64,000 bases of DNA from Austropuccinia psidii (taxonomy: Eukaryota > Basidiomycota > Pucciniomycetes > Pucciniales > Sphaerophragmiaceae). Within the stretch, counting starts at the first letter, position 1. Every line of letters starts with the position of its first letter. Shown here in pieces: positions 12,977 through 24,976 of the stretch. The position numbers were made by a program, and so were the translations under genes. Location of the stretch: contig JALGQZ010000002.1 in assembly GCA_023105745.1 (NCBI GenBank), positions 73,883,285-73,947,284 of the forward strand, written 5' to 3'. The notes below the pieces were generated by a model, which was not told where the DNA came from, searched no databases, and saw nothing but the letters and a program-made list of their open reading frames with translations.

Positions 12977-13063
12977 CCATTACGTGTTTTTACTAAAAAC
13001 TCATGTGTTTTTACCAAATTATGGCCAAAACACGAAAGCTCTTACGTGTTTTTACCAACACCC
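12977..13063. repeat. MULE right terminal/subterminal repeat
   Basis: Read inward on the minus strand it begins GGGTGTTGGTAAAAACACGT and matches the left end. More copies of the ACGTGTTTTTACC motif follow in alternating orientation. Confidence 0.8.
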
Positions 13064-13139
13064 TTAAATAATTAATGAACTAATCATTTCTTGTACTTGT
13101 TATACACTACCAGTGATTATAACAGTAAGCAGTAATTGT

Positions 13140-14930
13140 AAGGTGTAGATATGAAGTTTTTGATAAAATATCAAGTACTTTTCCTGTACTCAAAATTTGT
13201 ATAATGTAAAATTATTTGAAAATAGTAAGAAATAGTATTTTTAAGGAGAAAACATGCCAATCTTATTGTTTTTAACTTTGTAAGTGTAAAAAAATAATAT
13301 AATGAAAATTTATTGTTTTACCAACAATAAACATTTATCCAAAAATACTCTACAAGAGATATTTAAGGCTACAACAGAAATTTCTTCAAGAGCAATTTCA
13401 ATTCGAATTAATTGAGAAAAAACGGCAAGAAATTAATGAAATAACAAAGTCTTTAAAAAGATATTTAAAGAGAAAAGATTCCCAAAAGTGACCAGAGTGA
13501 ATTTGGAAACAAAGTGACAAAGCTAACAGTGATGAAAGATGCTTTAATTCACTTTTGGGGTGGTTCAGGGGTAAAAATGATTATAATGTTTTTTTCACAT
13601 TATTAAAAGGTTCAAAATGATTTATAAAGGTTTGTTTAGAATCTTTTATTTATTGGTTTAACAATGTGTAAGATAATTATAAAAGGAAAACATTCTAACA
13701 TTAAGAGAAAAGTGGGGCAAAGAAGACATTCTTTTATAGCCATCAATTTTCTTACTCCAAAAGTAAAATTTACTCTTGTCAGTCGTGGAAAACACTCTAA
13801 CAACAGAAAAGCCAATTATGGCATCATTGAACCTTGGTTTAGACCAAAAAAGGGCTGGTTTTAGCCATTTTAGACCCTCAAATAAGCCATTACTATAGTA
13901 ATACCTGGCCTGGAGCCTTCAAACCACGTCATAATGAGTGTAAGAGACGTAGAAACAAGTCAAAACTTTTTTTACTAAGATTGTTTTATCTTAAGGGTAG
14001 TTTTACCCTCTTGGCAACAGTTAAAACTGCCCTGGTTGGTATCAAAACCTCATCATCAATTGAGTCACAGACCCTGTGACTCGATTCCTTGCCAAAAGTG
14101 ATGAACCTTTGCGTGGAGTTTGACATCTCATGCCTGTCAGCAAGGATTTTGGGGTTCTGGCTCCCCCTTAGAGCTAGAGTTCCTTTCCCCACCAAATTTA
14201 ATCTTTCCAATTTATTTTTTCCTTTAATTCCTCATCATGTATTATACTTATAATTTGCGTATTTAATTCAATTGAGTTTTACAGTACACTGCTGTAATGA
14301 TTGCCACCTCATATGTAAATCAAATTTCACTTATTTAATCCACACACACATTTTGACAATTCAATTGAATTCAATTGAAAATACTTCAATTCCTCATAAC
14401 TTCTAAACTATACACAACACCTAAATTTTAACACAAAAATTGATGATTAACACTACATGTGATGTGAATTAGATTAACGTTTTGAGGATTTCCAACTTTT
14501 ATACAAAAAATACAAAAAACTTGATTTAAGCTTATTTACAGTTGAGTTACAGAAATTTCACTCAGAGGGGACCCCACCTAATTTTTTATAAGGAATCCAA
14601 TGGTGAAATAAGTTTTATACACTTATTTGTTAGATAAAAAGTTATGATAAATTTTTTTTAACTTTTTCCCAAAATCATTTTACTTTGGGTAATTTTGTTG
14701 AAAATTCATTTTTACTTGATTTTTCCAAGTAAAATTGTGTTTTTAAAATTTTAAAATTTAATGTAATTTTGATTTTAAATTATAAATACCTTTTTGATTT
14801 TGTATATAATTTCATATTTATATTTTAATTTTTATTTTGATAATATAGATAAATTTATTTTATTTATGTTTGTATATTAATTTTTTGTTTGTGGTCTTTT
14901 GGGTATATGAAAATACCTCTAAGGCTCACA
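13140..14930 (+). mobile_element. R1-b, complete copy with 8-bp target duplication
   Basis: The element runs from AAGGTGTAGATATGAAG to the terminal hairpin and GGCTCACA. It is flanked by perfect 8-bp repeats GTAATTGT (13132-13139 and 14931-14938). The same locus without the insertion is present at about 44275-44285 in another R2 copy. It contains no intact coding frame. The two ends are not simple inverted repeats of each other. Confidence 0.9.
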
Positions 14931-16714
14931 GTAATTGTCTACTAGAATCAATTACAAGAAGTATTTAATAATAAAACTTCTTTATTAAAATAATAAAATT
15001 ATTTTAATATATAATTATCTTATGTAATAATAATGATAAATATAATTATCTTATGTAAGAATAATTATAAATATAATTCTTGAAGAAAACAATTACTAGA
15101 GAAAAACCTTAAGAATTAAGATAAATCACTCTCTAATACTCCAAAGAACTTATTCAAAATGAAAGTAGCAAAATTTAATGGATAATTGTGGATTTGAAGG
15201 ATCAAAAATGGATATATAACAGTATTAAAACAATATATAGCTGATTTCTATGATCTCACGTCTTGCTGCTTGATTCTGAAAGAATAAAACACTTAAGAAA
15301 AAGTTTTATCAAAGTTACTTGTTGGGAATAAAGGTATAATAGAATAATGTGATGATTTGGAAAAAACATCAATAGGAGGCCTCTTTTAAGACTAAGACAG
15401 CTCACAGAAGCGTTCCATGGAGAAAACTGAAAAACCAGTGAGTGAGAAAACAATAAACCTTTTTGGATTATGGATTGCATCATCTGTTGTCATGCAAGAT
15501 TATCCTAATTACTTGATTGAAGCTTTTACCTGACTGCCAACCCAAATATGGTTAGCAATGAAAGGAGTAACAACTGTAAATCTTCTTTTATTTAAAAATA
15601 AACATTAATTTCTCAAAGTTATCAATGTTATTGGAAATTCCATCACAGAGTGTATTTTCTGTGAATTTTCTAAGATTCAGTGTTTCACATGGAATCATCA
15701 AAAATGGACTGTAAGTAAAACACTTAATTTTACTTATAGAAGTATAATTATTTGTGGTTTTTATATGAATTATAATGTTCTCAATTGGTCCTGAAGCTTT
15801 CAGAAAGATTAATTAAGAACTGTATTATTAATGAATTTTTGAAGTTTTTACCTTATTTCTATGTAGAATTGCAAATAGCATTATATGGCTGGTTGCTATG
15901 AGGTAAATCAATGGATACTAGTCCAAAGAGGGTTTTAATCACTCTTTTAGGGATTATCCAAGGAAAATCATTAAGAATTGACATGTTTACAGGAGTTTAA
16001 GTTTCTCTTTACCTCTTTGGCACATCAAAATAGCAGCTTATTTGCTATTTTCTTATGATAAAATGAAATTTTGACTTGGTAACCAAGTTCCCAAAATGAT
16101 TTAGTTTACTAATTGGGCCAATATCAGCCATGGATCCAAGCTTTGGAGCTGTCCACACCTCAGAGGCCTCAGAAGTTGGGTACTCTGGCTCTCTTTGATG
16201 TCTTTTGTCCCCCTTGACTATTTTTTTATGTCAAAATAGAAATTCAGGCTTAAAGTGAGATATCCACTATGGGTGTACCAAAGGTGTATGGAAGAATACC
16301 ATAATATTAAGCTTCACAAACATGCATAACACTATTCTCAGTGTATATGTAACATTGGATTTCTCACATTCCCATTATTTTGGAGTGAAATTGAGAAAAA
16401 CAAAAAATTTTCATGGATCTTTTATGTGGTATTGATGATGTGGTATTGAAGTATTTTCCATATTACCACCTCAAAGAGTTGATTTAAGCTTATTCACTCT
16501 ATGGAGCTACCCTAGGTTGAATTTTGTGTAGAATCCAAATCTGGCCTTAAATACATGGATTTCCTTACTCAATAAAAAGTTATTCATCTTTTCTGAAATC
16601 AAAAATGATTAACTTTGAATATATGCATGACTTATGGGTTATGCGTAGTTCAGAATTCATTTTTAATATAATTGTGTCCTATTTGGGTATGTAAAATATA
16701 CCTCAAGGCTCACA

Positions 16715-18557
16715 TTGAGCCAAATAAAATAAAGAGGTGCCCAATAAGAAACAATCCTCATTCCACTGTTCCCAAATTCTTAGCAAAAGAGAAATTATCA
16801 TTATTATATAATGACCAGACCCTACTGAAACAAGAAAAGAATAAAAACGACTTAATCTGAAAATATAAATTTCTTTCCGAATGTTTAGAGGTTTTAGAAT
16901 AAACAAAAGTCCCAATAAATCTATTACTGAGGATATATTCTGTAGGATTATGAATAGAGCCTGTAATATCTGATCATCCATTAGCCTTTATTCCAAGCAG
17001 AAATGATTCAGAATTTTTGGAATGAACAAGATGTATAGTTACTTTATGGATCCATAGGCCCTGTCCAGGAAAGATTTGGAATATTGAGATTCTTACAGTT
17101 TAAGATTGGTTACCCCATAGTTTCAGATTGAAGGAAGGCTTTATTTTTGTATTCAAATTGTAATTAAGTTTTTCATTTTAGTTATTCTGAAGCTGTATTC
17201 TCATTTCCAGCATCAAAATTTCTTTCCAGAGGGGTTTAAATTAAGTTATAATTTAATTTTCCTTGCCACTAGTAGTGGATGTAACATCTATTCTGGTTTC
17301 TTATCCCACACAAATTTCATTCAGACCTAGACACCTAAGCCTGTCCGCATGCGTCACACTGGACTGTGTGTTTATGAAAATTTTTCCCAATTACCTTAAG
17401 CTCAACTGAGCATTTGAAGGCCATGATTTGAATTCATTCTGACTCAAGTATCCATGGACTCTCCTGAACCATATGCTTACACTGAATTTGATCAAGGTGT
17501 ACCAATGTCTCATCTAGTTTGACTATTTCAATGCTGTAGCACAAGCTCAGATGAGCTTCTTTTTTGAATGAAACCATTCTCACTTTGTCCCAAGACCCTG
17601 CATAGCTTTAAAATGGCTAACAGAAATTCAAATAATTTAAATAAGGATTTGGAGGTATATCAGATAAAACTGAATAAAATCAAATATGAAATTTTGATTT
17701 CATTTATCAGCCTTAAGATATTTGAAAAAGTTATATATGCTTTATGAGAACTTCTGTGACATAATACAAGAATCTTAGTAATTGAATATATTTCTCAAGA
17801 TATTTAGGTAAGAATAAAATATTATTTTATTTACACTTTGTCTAATTAATAAAATTTCAGAAATTCTTAGAGAAAAAGTAGTTTACTCATAAAGTAAAAA
17901 ATCTTAATTTGTTTCCATTTAAACAAACTGCGAATATCTCAATATTCTGTTTCTTATCTTTTAAGAGAGTATTTTGAAATTACATAATTCTAAATTATAC
18001 ACCTGTAGTTACCAAATAAATTAGCATATACTTATTACATAAAGCAAAAAATGACATCAATTTTTGTCCTTCAGCAAATCAATTTCTGTGTTGAACCCAA
18101 AAAGCTGGTATTGAAGCTGATTTATTATAAAGATATTATTTGATTCAAGATGCATTTGATTTTATTTATCTTTTCTTCAAAAATACATATTGTAGAATTC
18201 CTTTGGTATTTGTATGGTACGTGAAATGTACTTGACTCAAGTTTAAAATCTTTTCAAAAGATATATAGACTTCAGGAATATTTCCCTCATGTTGAATTAA
18301 GCTAATTTTTTTAGCAAAATGTTATTTTTATATTTAAAGAAATTTTTTGAATCTAAAATATTACTATTTTCCCTTCTAACTTTCAATTAAACCATTTTTT
18401 TGAATCTTGCCTTTCAACATAAATGAGTAAAACATAAGTCAGCTTTTTAACTTCAATAATTAGGACCACAAACACTTCCCTGCACATCTTTATGATTATT
18501 ATGTATTCATCTTTTTAAAAATGGAAAGAAAGTACATAAACATTTTCAATAGCATAG
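16715..18557. other. Unassigned AT-rich stretch
   Basis: About 1.8 kb between R2-a and a solo LTR. The short frames have no motifs, and no terminal repeats or RNA genes were recognised. Confidence 0.4.
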
Positions 18558-20305
18558 TGTCACAAAAATGGAAAATCACCCTCTTGGACCATTTTACAAC
18601 ATGTCAATTCCATATATCATTTATTCCAATTTGGCCATATCCATCATTGTCTGGCCAAATTGCCAAATTTCACCTTCTTGGCCTTTTATGGCCATTTAAT
18701 CATTTGGGGCCAACCTGGCCCCTTTAACATCATTAGGATATTCTTGTCCACATTCTTCCTTTGGGAACTTTTGGGAATTTCCCAGTCAACAGGGGAAATA
18801 CCAGCCAAAATACTGTATTATTATTTTTAAGCTTTGAATACATTTTTGCCCATTTTGGTGCATTTTTGGCATAATATGCCGCTTTCCCATATTTCCATAT
18901 CAGGAAATTTGGGGCTTAATTTCTATATTTGCACATTTTGCGCAAATACTTTTTTGGCATTTTTTCTTGAATACAGCTTTAAGCCTGTACAGGCTTGTGT
19001 TGTCCAAAATACCCAGCCAGCCTATAAAGCCTTCAAACCCACATTTTCCAATTTTTGTCCATGCAATCCTCCATAAGTCTTTTGCCTGACTTTTCATTTC
19101 AAGAACCAAAAGTGCCATAAATGGTGTTAAACACCATTATACCCCTTTTTCACCACCAATACAATGGTGACCAAATCAAGGGGGCTATACTTCAAACTCA
19201 ATAATACCTTTTCAGCCCTCATGGATTAATATTTTCAGGAAGATCAATGAAGGCTCAAAATCGGTGTCTACTTCTACACCAACCACCTTAATCCTCAGGT
19301 GTTGGTTCTTGTCAAGTATGCAGTATTTCCCCAAGGGGATACTTGCAGTTTTTACTTCAAGGGATATTCAAGAGGCAGTTTCAAATCAGCCTTCAAGTTT
19401 CAATGCTCCATTGATCCACCTTGACAACCAAATTCATTAAATACAGTCTTGTTCCATAGAGGTATGTATTTCAACCATAAGCCCTTAAAAGATCATTCAA
19501 ACAAGTTCATTTCCCAATTTGGCCAGGTATAAATTTCCTCAATAAATCAATACAGATTCAAGTATTCAATACAGCCCAGTTGTTAGCCTGAAGGAGTCAA
19601 ATTCAGTATTTCCCCAAGGGGATACTTGCAGTTTTTAATTCAAGGGATATTCAAGAGGAAGTTCCAAATCAGCTTTTAAGTTTCAATTCTACATTTATCC
19701 ACCTTGACAACCAAATTAATTCAATACAATCTTGTTCCATAGAGGTATTTATTTAAACCATAAACCCTTGGAAGCCCATTCAAACCAGTTCATTTCCCAA
19801 TTCGGCGAGGTATAAATTTCCTCAAGAAATCAATACAGATTCAAGTATTAAATATATCCCAGTTGTTAGCCTGAATGAGTAAATCTCTCAAATTGTCATA
19901 CAAACCAGCCTCTCTTTCTACCCTGAAGGTCTTTTGCCCAGTTAGCTAATATAGTACAATTTCATTTTATCTTCATTTTCTTTAATTTTTGAAGTGAATA
20001 GTGATATTATCAAGTCAGTCATTCACCACCTTTTCTTTCTTTGCCTGTCAGTAGATATTGCTGGTCATATCCCTCATTAATTTCATTGTTCTTTGTTAAA
20101 GGTTGAAACAGTTATTAGGAACTTGGTTGGTTGGCTCTTTCGCAATTTGGCTTCTTTTCCCTTATTGCATCTGATTTTGTACTTGCATATCTTATAAGAA
20201 ATTTATCTTTTATTTTATTTCTCTAATTATTTGGAGTCTTCCAGATGAGTCCCCTTACTGATGAGTTCCAGGCCACTTGTTTTATTTCCAAGAGCCCCTG
20301 TGACA
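18558..20305 (+). mobile_element. Old solo Ty3 LTR (plus orientation)
   Basis: It starts TGTCACAAAAATGGAAAATC, matching the Ty3-2 LTR start, and ends AAGAGCCCCTGTGACA. GGCC-rich U3-like sequence follows the start. The hairpin and TTAATTAA landmark is degraded (near 19925-19955). Flanks CATAG and AATAA do not match, so no target duplication survives. An internal tandem duplication makes it longer than the Ty3-2 LTRs. Confidence 0.75.
19321..19880 (+). repeat. Tandem duplication inside the solo LTR (~280-bp unit)
   Basis: Two consecutive units each begin 'cagtatttccccaagggga' (about 19321 and 19603). They continue in parallel through 'caagggatattcaagagg' and 'cttgttccatagaggta' to 'cccagttgttagcctga'. 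They differ at scattered positions, so the duplication is not recent. Confidence 0.75.
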
Positions 20306-20399
20306 AATAATATGATCTTTTTTAGTTATTCTTCACTAAAAACACTTTCTTTGGTGGTTTAATGAACAAAAATTTGATAAAAGATCATCCTCACACATT

Positions 20400-21035
20400 T
20401 ATTTAATCTTTCCATGAATATAAATTGATCTCTCAAGAATTATTTTAAATGCTTCATGATCAACCTTAAGGTTTTCTAATATAGTGGTTCATTTGATTCA
20501 GTATACCTTACTGAGACCGTCAAAACATATTACAATAGTTGACTTTGATTCAGGTAGCTATTTTGATGCAAACTAATATAAAGAAAGCTCACATTATCTA
20601 GAGTTGAAAGGAATTCTGAAATAGAAGTTTTTGGAGCCAAGTATTAATATTTAGTCTTTATTTTTACTATTTCTTGAAATTTTGTTTCATTTTAAAAAAT
20701 ACCCTGCCAGATATTCATGGCTTGGATATATGAGATAAAATAATTGAAATTATTCTCACTTTTGATAAAAGTATTTATTTTTAATACTCATCTATCAATT
20801 TAAAGTGTTGTTTTGAATATAAAATCAGAGAAAGGTTGAATTTTTTAGCATCTAAATCTGGCATTAACTCTATGGATTCACTTGATCAAAAAAAATATAT
20901 TCATCTCTTTATTTGCAAAAAATTATGAATTTTGCCTATTCCCATGACTAATTAGTTTTGCATATTCAAAAATTTAACTTAAGTTCTTTGTGGCTGATTT
21001 GGGTATTTAAAACACAGGATCACAGGATATATGTT
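20400..21035 (+). mobile_element. Degraded R2-like fragment
   Basis: Between 20820 and 21030 the order 'atc.aaatctggc.ttaa', 'ttcatct.tt', 'catgact.at' and 'gtggc..atttgggtat.taaaa' parallels the last ~220 bp of R2-a (16500-16714). The terminal GGCTCACA is lost. The left limit is a guess. Confidence 0.45.
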
Positions 21036-22060
21036 GAACCTGTAATACCTTCCCCCAATATCTGAATTATATTTGATGGTGATTGTCATAATAGCCAAGA
21101 AAGTTGTAAACTTGAATACAAATTCATGTGAATCATACAAACTAAGATTTCTTTTGTTAGTATACCTCAATTGATCCAACATGACAAAATATTTCATATT
21201 AACATTATTAATGTTAGAAACCATATGAATTTGAATTTGACTAATTCAGTTAATTTAAAATAAGTTATAATTTAGATATTTTTTTTCTTCAAAGCAAAGA
21301 TTAAGCAAAAGTTGATTCATATGTATACTTTCTGCAAATCCAAAAAAATAATTCGGAGGGTTTTCATAGAAGAACTTTTCTTCCCAGAGGAATGATTTAT
21401 AATCAAATATTTACTCGCTGCAGGAAAATGATATTAGCCTTCATAATTATAAGACATTCTAATCCAATTCAGTATTATTCCTAGACATCAGAAACATGGA
21501 TCGGAATATTCAAAAATACTAAAAAATGTAATAAATCATTCCAGAGATTTAATTTTACCTGTACTAAAGCTCTCATAGCTTCTTATTGGTCCTTCAGTAC
21601 CTTTCATAAGGTATTTTTTTTTTATTGACAATTTTACAAACATTCAGAATCAAAAATTGTCTTCTAGATTGGTTAATTTTTCAATTTTAATATGAATAAA
21701 AAATTTCAGTGAAAAATAAATGAATATTTCATTGAAAAACCATCTTTTGGGGAAGAATTTATACCAACATTTACAAAATTAAACCTAATGAGTATTGAAT
21801 AATCAAAAAAAATGAAATCCTCATGAGATAATGCTGAAACATGGCAGCTTTAGCTGGTGAATCACCTTGATCTATCTCAAGGGACGTATAAGCAGTTCCT
21901 TCTTGTGACAACAGGATTAGATAAATTTATTGAATTTGTTATGGCATAAAATCATACTTTTTCTCACCAAATTTATAAATATCAGTAAAAGCCGAATTGA
22001 TTTTATAAATACCTAGTTCTGAGAATAATTTTAATTTTTATGTTTTTATTTTATTTTGAG
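21036..22060. other. Unassigned AT-rich stretch
   Basis: No coding, RNA or repeat feature recognised. It borders the less AT-rich island that starts near 22060. Confidence 0.4.
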
Positions 22061-22888
22061 GCCTTCGAACGGATTAATCTCCTTAGGAAATATGATTTTT
22101 GTTGCGACTGATTGTGGTTAGCTGTAGAAGGCCTGTGGGATATTCTGGGTTTGAAGGTGAGATTATTCAATTAAAATCTTGATTTATTCTTTAAATTTAT
22201 GAATCATAGTACTGATCTAGTGCTTATGCAAGAATTAAAGGAAAAGAAACACTCCAGAAACTTGTGTTTTGCTCAATTTTTGTGTATCTTTCAGACTTCT
22301 ATACTTTGAGTTTTCTGATTTATATCTCCTGATCCCAACTGGTGATTATGGCTTTCCTACAAAGAGTGGCACATGGTTCCAACTAATTATACAAACCTCA
22401 TAAAGAAATCATTTACTTTATGTGAAGATTCAAACATAAACTCAGGGGTATAATGGAAAAATATTCTTAACAGTTCACTCCAGAATAGATTTACCATTAC
22501 TTTGTATTGAAGTAAAGTCGAGTGAGCGCATCAATAAAATGAATAGAAATTTATACAAAAAAGCCCCAGTCATTTAGCAGTGCGCCAGGAAGAGCAGTAT
22601 GAAGCATGAGATGACTCAGTTCAGTAAAAGTGAATGACAAGATTATTGAAAAACAGGGCATTTAATTCTTTCTTTAATAGTGTTTCCAATGTACGAAATG
22701 TTCATCATGCACATTTGTCGAAATCCGCCACAATGTATTCATTCATGCGGTCGCTCGAGTGTTAGGAAGTCGACTGCTAAAAATTTCACTTGTCACACAA
22801 TCCTCGGACATTGTCTTTGATATAGATTCTAGATAAGCTCCCCAAAGCCTATAGTGTTTGCATCAGGATCGAACACACTGTAAACATT
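22060..22888. other. Downstream flank of the protease gene
   Basis: The composition is less AT-rich and has more CG dinucleotides than the surrounding repeats. I see no second gene. It probably includes the protease 3' UTR and terminator, whose limits I cannot place. Confidence 0.4.
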
Positions 22889-24976
22889 CTACCAAAAATG
22901 ATAATGACGCCAATTCAGCCGAGCTTGAAAAGAGGCTATAAAAGTTTCATGACGGGTTACCATCATGAAGGTGTCCCCTAACAGCCAAGTCTCATCAAAT
23001 TTTTTATGTAGCGTGTGACTTGAAATAGCGCCAATACACTCCGTTTCGTTTTCTTTTATCTTACCTAGTGATATTTTCTCCGGTGATATTTCCCATCTTG
23101 TTCCATTACCCCAGCTAAACGACACGAGGGGTGGGTTAAGGCAGGGGACTGTGCTTTGGGATCAGATCAGCAAAGGTCGCCCTTTCAACCTGGCCTGAAA
23201 GAAGACTTACATTTCCAGAAGCCCTCATCCTCGTGTACACGTGATGAACCGTTGACTTGTGCATAAATACCGTCTACCACCGCCGCTGGTCCATAACTAG
23301 TAGGCAAACACGCAATTTTTAATATCCTTTTAAAGCTGGGATTTACTGATGAGGTGAGGAGGCTGACATGATAGAAGTGCCGCTGTCAAGAATTGTCTGA
23401 AAATTGGCATGACTAATTTGTTGCGCATTGACATGAACGGCACTTCCGCCAAGTTGCCCTGCATTTGGTCCATTCAATGATTAGTCAATGAACCAAAAAT
23501 TGAGGAATTCTACGTCGAAAACTCCTTACAGTATGCTGGACGAGTCACTGGAGACCTCGCATAAGTTGATTTGCAGCATTAAAAGCGTGATTGTTTGTCT
23601 CATATATCAGAAAGAAGTTCAAACGTATGCATACCTGGATGTATCTCAAGCTCGCCTTTAAACTTTGATTGATCAACGCCTCCCAAAAAGAATTCACCTG
23701 CGTCACTGGACAAGTCAAGCGAAAAGGTCTTCGATGGAATCAACCCTTGAGAAAAGGCCTGTGGGTGGCGTGGGTGATGTCAACAGGAATTAAGTCAGAG
23801 CAGCCGGATAGAAAATTTGTAAAACCACAAATTGCTTGCGTTTTCCATGACTGAAGGGGCCTTAAGATGTGAGATAATAGGATAAGCCAACCCTAAAAAT
23901 GGCTCTCAATTAAACAAGCACAAATGGGCAGCTAGTTGTGCATCCAAAGGGGTCGACTAACCCAGAATACCATCCGTAGGACTCGTTCCTAAAGAGTCAG
24001 CGAGAACCGTCGCGCTAGCAAATGTTTGATTGAGAATAGTTATCCCTGCCAGACTAACAGAATCGGAATACGGTTTGCCTGCTGTAGAGGACCCGTCTCC
24101 ATCTCCAATATCGTACCGTTTGAGAGTAAAGAGAAAGTCAAAACAAAGCGAAAGCAATCCATCTCAAAGAAAGCAGGACTCACATGCGAGATTGAAATCT
24201 CCTGTCTTCAATGAAGAAGTATTGCTTGCAGAGGCGTTGTAGACATTCTTGGAAGCACAAGCTTGAAGTGTGCAATCACTTGATGGGACCCAGAAGTCTG
24301 CAGAGCCACTTCAATTAGTTCGACAGATCTCAGTCAGCTCAATTGTATTTCTAGGAAAAGAGTGGTTTGAAAAACCAACGTGTCAAAATCCACGGTGAAA
24401 GTTTGACGATGGGTGCCAATCTGCAAAAGTCCTCTAAAAAGTTTCAAACCTTTCAGATATAATTTGATTTAGCTAGCGACGCCACAAAGAATATTGTAAC
24501 TGACGTCCACACTAAACTTCAAAAGACCGCAAAAGTTAGGCTCCTCAATATAAGTAGAAGTATCAAGATTACTTTCTTTGATCTCCCTGGTCTGTTAACC
24601 TTTCAGCTTGACGTGTCTTTAGCGTTTTCCGACCGATCCGGACAGGTTTATGTTTTCCAGCTTCATCCATCAATGTTAGGGCGCTGTTTCCGACATGATA
24701 TTTTCTTTTGGATTTCAAAAAAAAAATTAGGTACGAGACGAGTCCCAAAACTCGTTGGAATGATCTCTTTCCAGAAGAACAGGAAACATCATACCTCATC
24801 GTGCGCCTGTGGACTTGCTGAGCAAAGGTAAGATTAAAGACCTCACTTGAACTTTTTACATAATTTTTCTTTTTTAGAGGAATGCGTAGAGGTTTGGTCA
24901 GAAGCCGTTCTTTGGCTAGACCTTCCAGAATCACACAACCCAGAATAATAATGATGGAAAACATAATGTATCGCAT
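22889..24976 (-). CDS. Secreted pepsin-like aspartic protease (family A1), 11 exons
   Basis: The gene encodes a pepsin-fold endopeptidase, probably secreted. My exon model is 24976-24573, 24511-24481, 24420-24380, 24308-24184, 24102-23962, 23892-23852, 23758-23635, 23547-23530, 23458-23347, 23296-23211 and 23148-22889. It totals 1383 nt, phases agree at every junction, and it gives 460 residues. Introns are 50-93 nt GT-AG. Visible features are a signal peptide (residues 1-21, MRYIMFSIIIILG...), a basic propeptide, the first catalytic DTGS (split by an intron), YGDGSS (flap), GILGLAYP, LGGVDQSKFKG, the second catalytic DSGTS, a FPC...SWGNGTRW stretch, and the C-terminal WLLGDTFM. The 18-nt exon and the donor GTCATG at 23851 are the least certain parts. 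The first exon may hide a further small intron. This is the only gene in the window that I judge intact. Confidence 0.87.

Larger units (their letters stand above)
8653..13063 (-). mobile_element. Complete Mutator-like element (MULE), 4.4 kb
   Basis: The element is bounded by an 8-bp duplication TTAAATAA (8645-8652 and 13064-13071). Its terminal inverted repeats begin G(A/G)GTGTTGGTAAA and run into CACGTAAG. The pre-insertion sequence can be inferred from the R2 copy near 44210. The only gene, on the minus strand, is a MULE transposase ending in an OTU-type protease domain. Two in-frame TAA codons interrupt the gene, so this copy is probably dead even though its ends are intact. Confidence 0.9.
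8548..16714 (+). mobile_element. R2-a, hairpin-ended repeat carrying two insertions
   Basis: The left end (AAGATGTGTCTATGAAAC, 8548) matches the R2 copy starting at 44113. The right end is a hairpin (GGTAT...ATACC) followed by CCTCAAGGCTCACA ending at 16714. The ~1.95 kb R2 body is split by a MULE (8653-13063) and by R1-b (13140-14930). The uninterrupted order is seen at 44113-44580 and 46367 onward. No coding frame is conserved. I could not find a convincing 8-bp target duplication for this copy. Confidence 0.75.

Noticed and set aside
12471..12980. 169-codon minus-strand frame upstream of the MULE gene
   Set aside because: It is low-complexity Pro/Phe/Ser sequence from AT- and G-rich DNA with no domain. 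It overlaps the transposase 5' region in another frame.
13140..14930. R1 as a Helitron, because of the 3' hairpin
   Set aside because: Helitrons make no target duplication and end in CTRR. R1 has a clear 8-bp duplication and ends in CACA.
13140..14930. R1 as a solo LTR (TGTGAG...CA)
   Set aside because: Trimming to TG...CA leaves four unexplained bases and destroys the perfect 8-bp duplication, and Ty3 LTRs here use 5 bp.
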